From Bedellia somnulentella (Eukaryota; Arthropoda; Insecta; Lepidoptera; Bedelliidae): a stretch of DNA of 64,000 bases. Below the pieces are notes generated by a model. That model was not told the DNA's origin, searched no databases, and saw only the letters and a program-made list of their open reading frames with translations. The position numbers and the translations under genes are program-made. Of this stretch, positions 45,831-57,217 are shown in pieces (position 1 is the stretch's first letter; each line of letters opens with the position of its first letter). The stretch lies in the NCBI GenBank assembly GCA_963576735.1, contig OY755171.1:4340001-4404000 (forward strand), read 5' to 3'.

Positions 45831-46261
45831 ACTTTAGAATACACACTAATCCTGCAGCCTATTGTGCGTCCATTATGTCGATTTTTGCATATAATGTGGC
45901 GTCCACCTGCTTTTGGCGTCCGATATACGGACGTCGAATGGGAAACACCGAAATTCTTCTTCCCTGTGATCACCTGACCAAGAGAAACTAAGAAAAAAAA
46001 TTTTTTTTTGGACGCCAATTTTGCATGAATATGCATGTGTCTTATTTGAACGGAGTTCCAGCACCTTCCGTCAACAATTTCGATGGCGCTGTTGTTGAAA
46101 ACATTACTTTCATAGGTCCGCGTTTTTGGCATCCCGCGTTTTTTGGAATGAAATGCGATGTTGACAAATCTCTTGTAAGCGATACATTACTACCTATTCA
46201 TTTATGTCATCGCATCGGCGGGTTGTTTTATGATTTGTTTGTGTGAATGAACATTTCCGAT
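45831..46261. other. Unassigned, less AT-rich segment
   Basis: Contains a short palindrome 'cgtccgatatacggacg' (about 45917-45933) and a plus-strand 73-codon frame (46025-46246) reading 'NGVPAPSVNNFDGAVVE'. It may be a remnant of an unknown element; no family recognised. Confidence 0.3.
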
Positions 46262-46635
46262 TATACCGAGGCCTGTGTCGAAATTTTTCTTTCCTTTATT
46301 TATTACAAACGACTAGTGTTCAAATCCTGGGTCGGGCCTACACCAATTTGTCTTGTCTAAAGACATATGTGTGGTTAATTTATCATGGTTGTTAACGGTG
46401 AGGGAAAACATCGTGAGGAAACCCACATGGCTGAGTTGTACTTAGTCATGTGACAGTTTATTCTTACAAAAAGGCGATAGGCCTGCCCCCTATCACGTGA
46501 GTACACTGTCCATGCAAAACGTGGGTATTCTGAACACCAGATGACAAAGTCACGTGATGTTCAGAAGTATTAGTACCTCTGCCAACCCCTTCGCGGATAT
46601 GCGGCGTGAACGTTTATGTTATGTTTATGTTATGT
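46262..46635 (+). mobile_element. SINE-C fragment joined to SINE-A
   Basis: 'gcctgtgtcgaaatttttc' to 'tttatttatta' is SINE-C. It runs with no gap into SINE-A at 'caaacgactagtgttcaaatcc', in the middle of the SINE-A tRNA-like head. The rest is a standard SINE-A with a tail of 'tttatgttatg' units. Confidence 0.8.
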
Positions 46636-46906
46636 TATGTAAATATATTGTGAACGGTAATCCATGTGCTGCTAGTCTTAAAATCTCATATTTTTTAGCC
46701 TGACAATGGGTATATTCCATTATTAGGGTAAAGTCGGGTCAGCAATTGAGTATTTTCTTATGTTGTATATTATTGCATATTATAAAATATGTTCATCAAT
46801 GAAAAGTATGCCAATATTGTAACCCTTTGTTTCTTATTTTTTGGCTTAAGTTGGTTATACGATTAGTTGATTATGTGATATTACAGATTAAGTTCTAAAT
46901 TTTATT

Positions 46907-47125
46907 TGCTATGTAGTGTCGGCTTAGAATAACACAACCCAATTTCTACCCGTGGGTGATAGGGGCTTTTTAAGTGATTTTTGGGCGATGTGGTTGGAGA
47001 CCCGTCACCAAAAACATTTATTATCACCATCTTTTACCCAAACAACTTCCAAAAGTGGCTGAGGAATTTCTCCAAAGCTCTGGCTACCCTGTTAAGAGAT
47101 CTATATGTATGTATTCTAAATTAGA
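46907..47125 (+). mobile_element. SINE-B copy
   Basis: Near full length, with a small deletion around the 'gaggcgacta' block; ends in a 'tatgtatgtatt' tail. Confidence 0.82.
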
Positions 47126-47167
47126 AGTGTTACTATAAATATGTATGTATGTATGCATGTAAAAGTC

Positions 47168-47285
47168 CCGTGTAGTGCCGGCTCAGAATGTCACTAACAC
47201 TTTCTACTCACGGGGTTCTTAAAAGGGGGCTTTTGGGCGATGCGGTTTGAGAAGTATCACCAACGATACCTTTTTCTACAAATAA
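47168..47285 (+). mobile_element. SINE-B, 5' part
   Basis: 'gtagtgccggctcagaatgtcac' through 'atcaccaacgatacctttt'. Confidence 0.72.
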
Positions 47286-47390
47286 ACACAACAGAATGGA
47301 ACACCCTATCTTCGATTGTTTATACTTTCAGCTGATGATGTAGTTGTAGACCAAAACCAGCAAAAATTACCAGTTTCAGTTACACCAGTA

Positions 47391-47453
47391 AGTATACGGA
47401 CGTCAGATAACGTAAAATCGAATACATGATGTTTGTTTTGGCGTCCGTATACC
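47391..47453. repeat. Small foldback with 'gtatacggacg' ends
   Basis: 'gtatacggacgtca' at the left and 'tggcgtccgtatac' at the right are inverted around about 30 bases. Related motifs are at 45917-45933 and about 50318. Confidence 0.6.
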
Positions 47454-47644
47454 TTAATTTTATTTATTTTGTTTCATCCGATATATATTATACCGCATTA
47501 TTGTAGTTCCATAATCCTCCTTGCATCATTTTTGATTAATGTTGCCAGATTACCTCTCCACATCATGTTTGATTTAACTTTTGTACACATTTATCTCTTT
47601 TTCTTTAAAAACAAACGCTTTTTGCGTTATGAATATTCGCACTC

Positions 47645-47895
47645 TCAGAACGAAAGAGGCTCAACTCAAAAATAGTGATATTGAGTTACATTCGTAGAGA
47701 GGCATAAAAAAGTATGTTCTAAAACAAAGACACTAATTGTTATAGGGTAGGAAAATTCGCTATCCTGTTTTTTAACAATTAGTGCCTTAGTTTTACTATT
47801 CATCACATTGATTGAGCATACCTTTTTATGTCGCTCTAGGATTGTAACTCAATATCACTATTTTTGAGTTGAGCCTCTTTCGTTCTTATAGTGCG
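47645..47895. mobile_element. MITE with long inverted ends
   Basis: 'gaacgaaagaggctcaactc' (from about 47658) is inverted at 'gagttgagcctctttcgttc' (to about 47886). The arms of about 45 bases include 'atagtgatattgagtt' and weaker pairing continues inward. Outer 'cgcact'/'agtgcg' also pair. Target duplication not clear. Confidence 0.72.
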
Positions 47896-48055
47896 TATGG
47901 TAAGGTACGCAGTCGTGTTTTCAATCATATACTTTTTTAAATATTTTAAGTACGTTTACATGCATAATGACCCGTTTTTAAAAAACAACGTCAAAAAAAG
48001 GAAGGTCGATACTCATCACGTCCGTATGCAAGCAATTTTAGCTATATTTAAAACA

Positions 48056-48280
48056 GATGGTAATGTTAGTAGAGGACGACCACGGAGAACACACTTGGAC
48101 CAAATTGAGAGTGTGCTCAAAAAGGCTGGCGTCCGGAGTATGAAGAATAAAAGAGCATGTATGAAAAGATTGATGGATGTAAACGAAGCTAGAGAGGTTT
48201 GTCAGAATCGTACGAAGTGGCGATCGATAGTCTCTGCCTACCCCAATGGGAATTAATGGCGTGAGTATATGTATGTATGT
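48056..48280 (+). mobile_element. RTE-like LINE 3' fragment with target duplication
   Basis: Reads 'SRGRPRRTHLDQIESVLKK' and 'NEAREVCQNRTKWRSIV' to the stop TAA at about 48254, then 'gcgtgagtatatgtatgtatgt'. A 13-bp duplication 'tatttaaaacaga' flanks it (48045-48057 and 48280-48292). This copy keeps the last codons that are lost by a stop in the 48.4-50.3 kb copy. Confidence 0.88.
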
Positions 48281-48471
48281 ATTTAAAACAGAAACATATT
48301 GTTCATATGGTTGTTTTGTTTCTTACTGACTGACTTTTGTTTGTAAATACTTAATGATTGTAATTTAAAATGGACTCCATATTAAAATTGAATAATACAT
48401 ACATACATATACTCACGCCATTATTTCCCATTGGGGTAGGCAAAGACTATCAATCGCCACTTCGTACGATC

Positions 48472-49135
48472 CTAACAAACCTCTCTAGCTTCGTTTACAT
48501 CCATCAATCTTTTCATACATGCTCTTTTGTTCTTCATACTTCGGACGCCAGCCTTTTTGAGCACACTCTCAATTTGGTTCAAGTGTGTTCTCCGTGGTCG
48601 TCCTCTACTAACATTACCATCCACACTAGCTCTAGAGATCCCTTTTACCAATTTTCTATCATCCATCCTCTCTATGTGCCCAAACCATCTCAACATTCCA
48701 TTTTCTATCTTTCTTACAATATCATCTTTCACACCACACTTTTCACGAATAACACTATTTTTCACTCGGTCACACAATCTAACATTACAAAATTTTCTGA
48801 GGGACCTCATCTCTACTGCATTCACTCTGCTCTCATGCTTCTTCTGCCACACCCAACATTCGCTTCCATACATAAGCGTAGGAACAAGAACAGCATCATG
48901 CACAGCCATTCGGGCCTTTTCAGACACCGATTGGCAGGTCATTAGGCTACTCATTGCTCCATTTACCGCATTACCCTTTTTCACTCTTCTTTCAATGTCT
49001 TCATCACATTTTCCATCCCTTGTAAACAAACTTCCCAGATATACAAACTCCTTCACCTGTTCCACATCCTTACCATCAATCGCAATCACGCATTCTGTCA
49101 CATCTTCCTGTCTCGCAAAAACATTCCCCTCATTC
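48472..49135 (-). pseudogene. RTE-like LINE C-terminal region
   Basis: Continues the preceding frame after the shift: 'VKEFVYLGSLFT', 'LMYGSECWVWQ', 'GMLRWFGHIERMDD' and the RGRPRRTH block. This is the C-terminal region usual for these LINEs. It ends early at a TAG (about 48472) where the copy at 48056-48280 has a glutamine codon, so the last ~15 residues are lost. Confidence 0.85.
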
Positions 49136-50285
49136 CCTTTCTTACAAAAGACTCACATGCAATATTCATCATCTCTTGCAACTCTTCTGCCGATGATGCA
49201 AGTAGCACTTGATCGTCAGCATACAAGAGGCATTTAATGATGAATTCACCCATTCTTAGTCCATAATCACTTTCACGCAACTCTGTCAAACAGTCATCCA
49301 TGAACAAATTGAAGAGCCACGGAGAAGCTACACATCCCTGTCGGACACCCCTAGAGATTCCGAACCAGTCAGTGTTTTCCCCGTTTACTCTTACACATGC
49401 ACTAGAATCCTCATAGAGTGATACCAATGCACGTATAAGTTGACTCCCCAAACCAAACTTGGATAACACCTCCCATAAACACTTTCTTACCACCCTATCA
49501 TACGCCTTCTCTAAATCAATGAAGGAGCAATACACCTTTTGGTTCTTGGCTAAGAACTTTTCAGTGATGCTCCTTAGAGAGAAGATTTGATCCATACATC
49601 CCATTCTTTTCCTAAATCCCGCTTGCACATCCCATATTTTCTCATCAGTTTCATTCATCACTCTTTCAATCAGTACCTTAGCATACAATTTACCAACAAT
49701 GCTGAGTAAGCTGATGCCGCGGTAGTTTTTAGCCTCTTGGTGTGACCCCTTTCCTTTATATAGAGGCACAATCACCGCCTTGCACCAGTCTCGTGGAACT
49801 TTGCCACTCGACCAGCATTTTTGGAAAAGGAAGTACAACCAAGAAGCCACCAACCCTTTACCAGCCCTCAGCAATTCGATAGTAATCCCATCATACCCTG
49901 CTGCCTTCCCTAATTTCATACTTTTCATTGCTTTCATTATTTCTTCCATACTAATCTCACTGTCACTGAAATCACCCATCTCTTCGTTCCAATCAACATT
50001 ACTGTCGATTGACGAAGAAATGGATGCATCCTCTTTTACAAACAGTCCCTCAAAATAATTCTTCCATACCCGTTTCATGCTACTTTCATCCGTCGCCAAT
50101 TCACCCTGTTCATCTCTTATTACACTCATTCTCGTGTTTTGGGAAACTCCCTTTTTCTTCCGGAATAACTTTTGGTTATTCCGGAAATTATCAGAAAGTT
50201 TCCTCTCACACCACTCTTGCAAATCCCGCTTTTTCTTTTCTATTTTCTTCTTCACCTCATTCTTAACTCTCTTATATTCATCTAT
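49098..50285 (-). pseudogene. RTE-like reverse transcriptase
   Basis: The frame enters at the truncated 5' edge; the first ATG-like internal codons are not a true start. Read from 50255 it has 'GKAAGYDGITIELL', 'YKGKGSHQEAKNYRGISLL', 'FIDLEKAYDRV', 'SRGVRQGCVASPWLFNL' and the catalytic 'YADD' at 49212-49223, the ordered reverse transcriptase motifs. The frame is lost near 49130, where about 25 bases appear missing compared with what the family needs, and it stops at 49098-49100. Confidence 0.88.
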
Positions 50286-50290
50286 ATATC

Positions 50291-51107
50291 ATAATAATTT
50301 TATATAATAGTATCTAACCGATATACGGATGCCATATGTGAAAATAATTTCATATCGTATTGCATTTCGCATCCGCAAATGTGTGAATGTCCATTGTATT
50401 GTAATCATTGATTAATAACTAGTAGCGGAATAATAGTTCAATGATTGAAATGTCGGATCTTCCATCTCGTCCAAAGTTCCTACTTCTTATCTTATTATGT
50501 TTTCTATGTTTAAGCACAAAGTGCCATTACCGCTTAACTCAGTTTATTATAAAGCAGAGATTAAATGATAAACCTACATATACATTAATGTTCATAAAAA
50601 ATGATTAATTAAACATTAACACACGCAAAGCCCCTTTACTAAAATAATCTTATATTTAGACAAAGCATAAAGCCAGCGAGAAATACAAATGGAAACAAAC
50701 AGCAATTCTTCTATATTATCAACAAATCAGGAATTCCTTCAAATTAGCAAGGTGCTCTAGCTTTTACATTTTATACGGTTGAATTTATTGTAAAGGTGGC
50801 AACGTCGCATAAAAACATGGACGTTAGATGCCTATGAATATAAAATAAATTTGTTATTATACAACGGAGGTCAGGTTAACATTGATGTGGTAGTGGGTTC
50901 AGATGGGTTGGACAATGCATGTTAATATACATATATTTGTATATTAACAATCATGGGTTTATTAAAAAATAAATTAGATTACGGTCCTCAGCAACAATAA
51001 TTGGATTAGTATATGCTCCAAAATTGAGGCTATGTAAACGTTATCTGGTGGACGTCAAAACGATGCGAAGTGAAAAGACGCCAAATAGGTAGCGGGATTT
51101 ATACATA
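50291..51107. other. No gene recognised
   Basis: AT-rich. 'accgatatacggatgcc' near 50318 resembles the small foldback motif at 47391-47453. Confidence 0.45.
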
Positions 51108-51475
51108 TATATATCCAGTGGGTAGAACACCCGCCCGAAAAACAGAAGGGCGTGAGTTCCAATCCTGGGACGGGCCTACAACAATTTGTCTTTTCTAAAG
51201 TCATATGTGTGGTTAATTTATCATGGTTGCTAACGGTGAGGGAAAACATCGTGAGGAAACCCACATGGCTGAGTTGTACTTAGTCATGTGACAGTGTATT
51301 CGTACAAAACGGCGATAGGCCTGCCCCCTATCACGTGAGTACACTGTCTAAGCAAAACGTGGGTACCTTCTCTGGAAACTAGATGGCGCTTGCCATGTGA
51401 GTTCAGGAGTATTGGTACCTCTGCCAACCCTTTCGGGGATAAACGGCGTGAACGTTTATGTTTATGTTTATGTTA
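51108..51475 (+). mobile_element. SINE-A, second subfamily
   Basis: Head with 'cccgcccgaaaaacagaagg' and 'gagttccaatcc'. The body has 'aactagatggcgct' in place of the 'caggtgacaaagtcac' block of the first subfamily. Tail of 'tttatg' units. Confidence 0.85.
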
Positions 51476-52329
51476 TACATATATATTTAACAGGATGCAG
51501 TCAGCAGTTGATAAGATGACACATTTTAAAAACTGCAAACGTATCGCTGGATTTCATATTTCTGTTGGTGTTTTTATTGAAAAATTAGGCAAAATACTCT
51601 ATACTTGGTTTTAACTGAAACCATTCACGCGCGAGCCAACTAACAAACGGCCATGTTGTGTATTTTTTAATTAAACTTGTCGAATGTATTCAAAGTATAA
51701 TTAGTTGTAATAATTTGCTATGGCCTTGGAGACATGTTAACTTTAGTATTTGTAAAATGTTAATAAAACTTAAGAGATTAGTTGTGATCGTACCAAGCGG
51801 CGATCTAAACTTAATTAGTTATTGAGTATATAAAATATGCATTTGATATAGACATGTACTTTATTAAGAGAAGTTGTAAAAAATACTGTCTAACAATATT
51901 GTGACAAAAGACTAATGGTAAGTGTTTTTCCACAGATTTGTTAGCTGTCTCATCCACTGTTCTACCAATGCCCTACTACTCAATCTATGGCTACGAAAAG
52001 AAATTACTCAGGGATAAAGGAAAAAAGCGGCCTCAAGGGAAAATCTCGCTAGTCACAAGTCCGCCTAAATAAAAGAAGTAATCGTAGACAATTAGTATTT
52101 TTTCTTTTCATCCCATTTTCTCGTCCTTCCTTCCTTGTTCAAATTAGCATGTCGCTTAACTGACTTTTAACCCCGGTTTTGTAAAATGAAGCTTATCTTA
52201 AGCTTATTTCGGCCTGTCTACTAACAACATGAAAATAATGATATTGTGTAAATGGTGTTGATGCCTATTCGTGCACTCAAAATATAGAATTGTGATCTCT
52301 CAGAAGTGTATGTGTAAGGTTGTGTATAA
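51476..52329. other. No gene recognised
   Basis: AT-rich; short frames only. Confidence 0.5.
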
Positions 52330-52550
52330 ACGTACATATATTCACGGCATTAAATCCCAAAAAGGGGAAGTCAGAGCTTTTTTGGATGTTGATAGCGCAG
52401 AAGATGGTAGAAATAAATTATCATTGGTGATGGGTTTCCAACCGCATCGCCCAAAAAGCACTTAAAAAGCCTATACCCTGAGTTGCCTCTTACGACACCC
52501 GTAGATAGAAAGGGATAGTGACATTCTAAGCCGACACTACACGGCAATGT
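52330..52550 (-). mobile_element. SINE-B copy
   Basis: Minus orientation, internal deletion after 'gtcagagctttttt'; reaches 'agccgacactacac'. Confidence 0.8.
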
Positions 52551-52894
52551 ATGTGTATGTTTTATGTAAATCATTAATCATTATATAATGTTTAAATCCT
52601 ATTTAGCAAGTAAGAAATTCACAAAAAACGTCTCATCAAAAAAAAATATTAGATTATCTTACCTTAGCTACCCATTCAAAGTCAGTGCAAGTTGCTAGTC
52701 TTAAACAAAATTATCATGTTCACACAGTACGACTCACGTTCGCGGTTGAGTATTCTTAATTGTTTAACTGATTAAATTTGAGCGTGCATCCCGGTAGAAG
52801 ATATTGCGGCTAAATCTACATACATTTTCTGTTGTTCACTGGGTTTTGGATTGCGTCTTGTGTAATACATGCTATTTTCTATTGTATTTATTGC
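52551..52894. other. No gene recognised
   Basis: AT-rich spacer. Confidence 0.5.
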
Positions 52895-53070
52895 GCTGTG
52901 TAGTGCTGGCTTATAATGTTTCTATCTTTTAATGCTTTCTATACATGTTGAAGTAGGAGGCGACTTAGGGTATGGGGTTTTTCAAGTGTTTTTTTTGGCG
53001 AGGGCGATGGGTCTTCATCACCAATGATACTTTATTACTATGAACTTCCAAATGTGGTATGTATGTATCT
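52895..53070 (+). mobile_element. SINE-B, diverged
   Basis: 'gtgtagtgctggcttat', 'ggaggcgacttagggtatgggg', 'atcaccaatgatactttatt', 'ggtatgtatgtat'. Confidence 0.7.
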
Positions 53071-53114
53071 TTCCATGAATTTCGGGGACCAAAGTGAGGA
53101 GAATAAAAGGGTAT

Positions 53115-54093
53115 ATAACATAAACATAACATAAACATAACATAAACATAACATAAACATAACATAAACATAACATAAACATAACATAAACATAACATAA
53201 ACATAACATAAACATAACATAAACATAACATAAACATAACATAAACATAACATAAACATAACATAAACATAACATAAACATAACATAAACATAACATAAA
53301 CATAACATAAACATAACATAAACATAACATAAACATAACATAAACATAACATAAACATAACATAAACATAACATAAACATAACATAAACATAACATAAAC
53401 ATAACATAAACATAACATAAACATAACATAAACATAACATAAACATAACATAAACATAACATAAACATAACATAAACATAACATAAACATAACATAAACA
53501 TAACATAAACATAACATAAACATAACATAAACATAACATAAACATAACATAAACATAACATAAACATAACATAAACATAACATAAACATAACATAAACAT
53601 AACATAAACATAACATAAACATAACATAAACATAACATAAACATAACATAAACATAACATAAACATAACATAAACATAACATAAACATAACATAAACATA
53701 ACATAAACATAACATAAACATAACATAAACATAACATAAACATAACATAAACATAACATAAACATAACATAAACATAACATAAACATAACATAAACATAG
53801 CATAAACATAACATAAACATAACATAAACATAACATAAACATAACATAAACATAACATAAACATAACATAAACATAACATAAACATAACATAAACATAAC
53901 ATAAACATAACATAAACATAACATAAACATAACATAAACATAACATAAACATAACATAAACATAACATAAACATAACATAAACATAGCATAAACATAACA
54001 TAAACATAACATAAACATAACATAAACATAACATAAACATAACATAAACATAGCATAAACATAACATAAACATAACATAAACATAACATAAAC
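53115..54093. repeat. 11-bp tandem array, about 89 units
   Basis: Unit 'ataacataaac', the reverse complement of the SINE-A tail. The 979 bases hold 89 units in constant phase. The only variants I see are three A-to-G changes at the same unit position (53800, 53987, 54053). Since 11 is not a multiple of 3 and the unit has no stop on the minus strand, all three minus frames are open for more than 350 codons. These are not genes. Confidence 0.95.
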
Positions 54094-54445
54094 GTTCACG
54101 CCGTTTATCCCCGAAGGGGTTGGCAGAGGTACCAATACTTCTGAACTCACATGGCAGCGCCATCTAGTGTCCAGAGAAAGTACCCACGTTTTGCTTAGAC
54201 AGTGTACTCACGTGATAGGGGGCAGGCCTATCGCCGTTTTGTACGAATACACTGTTACATGACTAAGTACAACTCAGCCATGTGGGTTTCCTCACGATGT
54301 TTTCCCTCACCGTTAACAACCATGATATATTAACCACACATATGACTTTAGAAAAGACAAATTGGTGTAGGTTCGACCCAGGATTAGAACTCACGCCCTT
54401 CTGTTTTCGGGCGAGTGTTCTACCCACTGGACTATCATGTCGTTT
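53117..54445 (-). mobile_element. SINE-A (second subfamily) with a giant tail
   Basis: Minus-strand SINE-A: body and tRNA-like head at 54094-54445, tail to the left expanded to almost 1 kb. A 13-bp duplication 'taaaagggtatat' flanks the whole unit (53104-53116 and 54446-54458), so head, body and array form a single insertion. Confidence 0.9.
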
Positions 54446-54458
54446 TAAAAGGGTATAT

Positions 54459-54535
54459 GTATGGAGGTTTCTAACGAACGTGCAAAGAAGCGATCAATAG
54501 TCTGCCTACCCCAATAGGAATAAAGGCTGTTAGTG
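54459..54535 (+). mobile_element. RTE-like LINE 3' scrap
   Basis: 'gcgatcaatagtctgcctaccccaat' and what follows match the LINE end. Confidence 0.6.
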
Positions 54536-54929
54536 AATAAGTAATGAACGAGTGTCTCCTGGTATAACATCGCATTAGCAGAATTTAAAGTGATATTCTA
54601 ATCTGTCAATCATACACATTTAATAATTGGTCAGTCTATAGTAAGCTTGAGTAGAGTCCCCTTAGGTATCCTTTTAGTTGTATTTTTTTTTTCTGCATTT
54701 GTGTTAATTTGTTATTTGATTACTTTCTTTTTCACTGTCTTCATATTTTCATTTTTAATTGACTGTTTTCATTCAAATATTAGTAAATAAGTCCTGGACC
54801 CCAATGTAAAGACCTCCTGGGAAGTCTGCCTCCCGCACTACGGGCAACCCTTTTGGGAGGCAGTGCATTGTAATTTTATTTTATATTATGTGTATTATTT
54901 GGATCCAATAAATCTTTTTTTTTTTTTAG
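54536..54929 (+). mobile_element. Possible LINE 3' untranslated end
   Basis: The last part has 'ctgcctccc' ... 'gggaggcag' forming a hairpin (about 54826-54863), then 'ccaataaatc' and a T run. A hairpin followed by a polyadenylation-type signal suggests the 3' end of a retroelement or a processed transcript. No coding part is visible. Confidence 0.35.
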
Positions 54930-55436
54930 TAAAAGCAAGTATTATATTGTGATAAAAGATTTCGGATACCAAGACAAATTCATTGTTTACGCAACACATC
55001 CGTATCTTTCAGGCGTATTTATAATAACATGTCTCTCTGGAAAACGTTGACGGTTATCCGTGTGGAATACAAAAATAATGTAGTTGCGGGATTTCGCTAA
55101 GCCAATGATGGATTGAGCGAATGTCGTAGGCTAAGGGGAGGCAAGAGGGGACATTCCATTAGACATTTCGTGTTTTAGTGGATAAGATGTCTGCGATAGT
55201 TTTAGTTTGATGTAGTTTGGATGAGTGCATGTTTTAACACTATTTTGTTTGAAGTTAGGGTTATCGCTTATTTGAATGATAGACTTCTGTTTAGTTTCGG
55301 CGAAGAAGAAGATGAACCCACTTCTCCTCATGAGTGTAATACGAGACGAGTTTCGGTTTTGGGGCTTTTTAAGTATTTGTTTGATGCGGCTACATAACTG
55401 TACCGTCACTTACCATCATTTTACTTCAATTTTCTC
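54930..55436. other. No gene recognised
   Basis: Short unsupported frames only. Confidence 0.45.
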
Positions 55437-55675
55437 ACTCACGGCTATGAATCCCTAGAAAGGGTAGCCAGAGCTGCAGAATATGAAAGTCCTCAGCCAC
55501 TTCCGGAACTTAAATGGGGAAAAGATTGTAAAATAAAGATCATTGCTGATGGGTCTCCAACCGCATTGCCCAACAACTTCTTTAAACGACCCAAAACACT
55601 TAGTCACCTCTTACGAACATCCACAGGTAGAAATGGGTTAGTGCTATTCTAGGCCGACACTTCACAGCGATACAC
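55437..55675 (-). mobile_element. SINE-B copy
   Basis: Minus orientation, near full length to 'ggccgacacttcaca'. Confidence 0.82.
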
Positions 55676-56075
55676 AAGTACAAAGTAGTTTGTATAGCCC
55701 GATAGAAAGGCAAAAAATCACTCAACTATGACATTGTATTCTTTACTAACTAATATGACAAAGTTGAGATCTATAGTGTCTGCCTACCCCGATGGGAACA
55801 ACGGGCGTGATTATAAGTATGACGAAAAAATAAAATTTGAATAGTGAGAATACACGTTATATATCCTGAATTTTCTGTACAAGGGATTTTACCGCAAAGA
55901 AAAATATGCTACGTAAGACTGAAGCCATGCAACCGAAACGGTATCAACCAGACGGATTTTGTGAATTATTGCACAAGCATACGTTTATATTACTAAATTT
56001 TAAAAACGGATGAAATGTGATTTAACTTTTAAGTTTATAACTTTTTGGAGGGAGGGTTAACATTTTTAATTATAA
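55676..56075. other. Spacer with a LINE scrap
   Basis: 55765-55815 ('gtgtctgcctaccccgatggg') matches the RTE-like end; the rest is AT-rich. Confidence 0.45.
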
Positions 56076-56880
56076 CTAGTGGATCGGCCCAGCTTCGCAC
56101 GGGTAGCGTTGTTTTTTAAATATCTGAGGTTTCTTTCAGTCACTGCTCAAGCATTGTGAAATTTAGCGCAATGTTTTCAATTTATTAAATTTATAGCACT
56201 CCCTGAACAGTGTAGTTTGGTGATTTTGAATGCGCTTTTATGAACGGTTCAGTATTTCAGTTTTTTAGCAAATTTTGGAATAAAACGCTATGAAGTATTT
56301 ATAAAAATCTAAAAAAGAAATCATACGTGATGTAGGATGCAATTACTGGCGCCATCTAGTATGTAGTATGTAAATTAGTAACGATTTGGTTTTGGTCACG
56401 GGCGCGATGGCTTATTTCATGTATAATTTCTGTGTTTCTCTACCGATTTCTGAGATTCTTTTTTTATTAAATAGTTAATAATGTGACCTTTTTTAAATTA
56501 GATTGAATGAGAGTATTATAAACGTAAAAGTAAACAAATATAAGCTCCGAACTGCTAAGCTATCAGGAGTTACACGTGTTATTGTGAGTCAACCATAAAA
56601 GATAAACATATACTGTTCCGGGATTTTTTTTTGACAAATTTATGAAGAATATTTCCGTGATACATGATTTCTATGTAAATTTAACCATTAAGGCTGCACA
56701 CGCGACGGAAGCTTAAAAAATGGAGTAACTTCTCCCGTTTTCCCAATATTTCCCAAATTGCCCCTTCACTACTCTGCTGAAAAGTGTACTATAACCTGCC
56801 TAGGAGTATAAAGAAAAATTATCCCAAGTTTTGTTAAAATCCGTCGAGTAGTTTTCGTTTCCATAAGGAACATACAAACC

Positions 56881-56915
<35 letters not shown>

Positions 56916-57050
56916 TGACAGACAGAAAAAAAATTTACTGATTGCATTTTTGGCATCAGTATCGATCACTAATCACCCCCTGATGGTTATTTTGAAAATA
57001 TATTTCATGTAGAGAATTGACCTCTCTACAGATTTATTATAAGTATAGAT
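56076..57050 (+). mobile_element. Helentron-associated nonautonomous element (HINE-like), copy 2
   Basis: Ends 'ctagtggatcggcccagc' and 'ttataagtatagat' as in 24879-25753. The microsatellite is longer here: 'gaca' units at about 56880-56935. No coding sequence. Confidence 0.72.
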
Positions 57051-57217
57051 ATAGATAATTCAAAATTTTGTTTTTCGTTTGAACTGTCTAGCATTTTGAA
57101 AACGATGTCTATGGTCTAATATGACTAAATCACCAATTAGGGTTGGCTGAAGAACTACTATGTTTGGATATATAAAGGCTGTAATAATAATAGATACTCG
57201 AACGGATGATAGATGTT

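Larger units (their letters stand above)
48399..50290 (-). mobile_element. RTE-like LINE, 5'-truncated, longest copy
   Basis: The 3' end is at the left, with a 'acatacatacatata' tail (about 48399-48413). The coding part runs leftward from about 50290. It lacks the N-terminal endonuclease, so it is 5'-truncated. Many short copies of its last 200-odd bases lie in this window. Confidence 0.88.

Noticed and set aside
48527..49237. 236-codon plus-strand frame
   Set aside because: Antisense shadow of the RTE-like LINE C-terminal region.
53018..54163. Three overlapping minus-strand open frames of 370-381 codons
   Set aside because: They are translations of an 11-bp tandem repeat in all three frames, not proteins.
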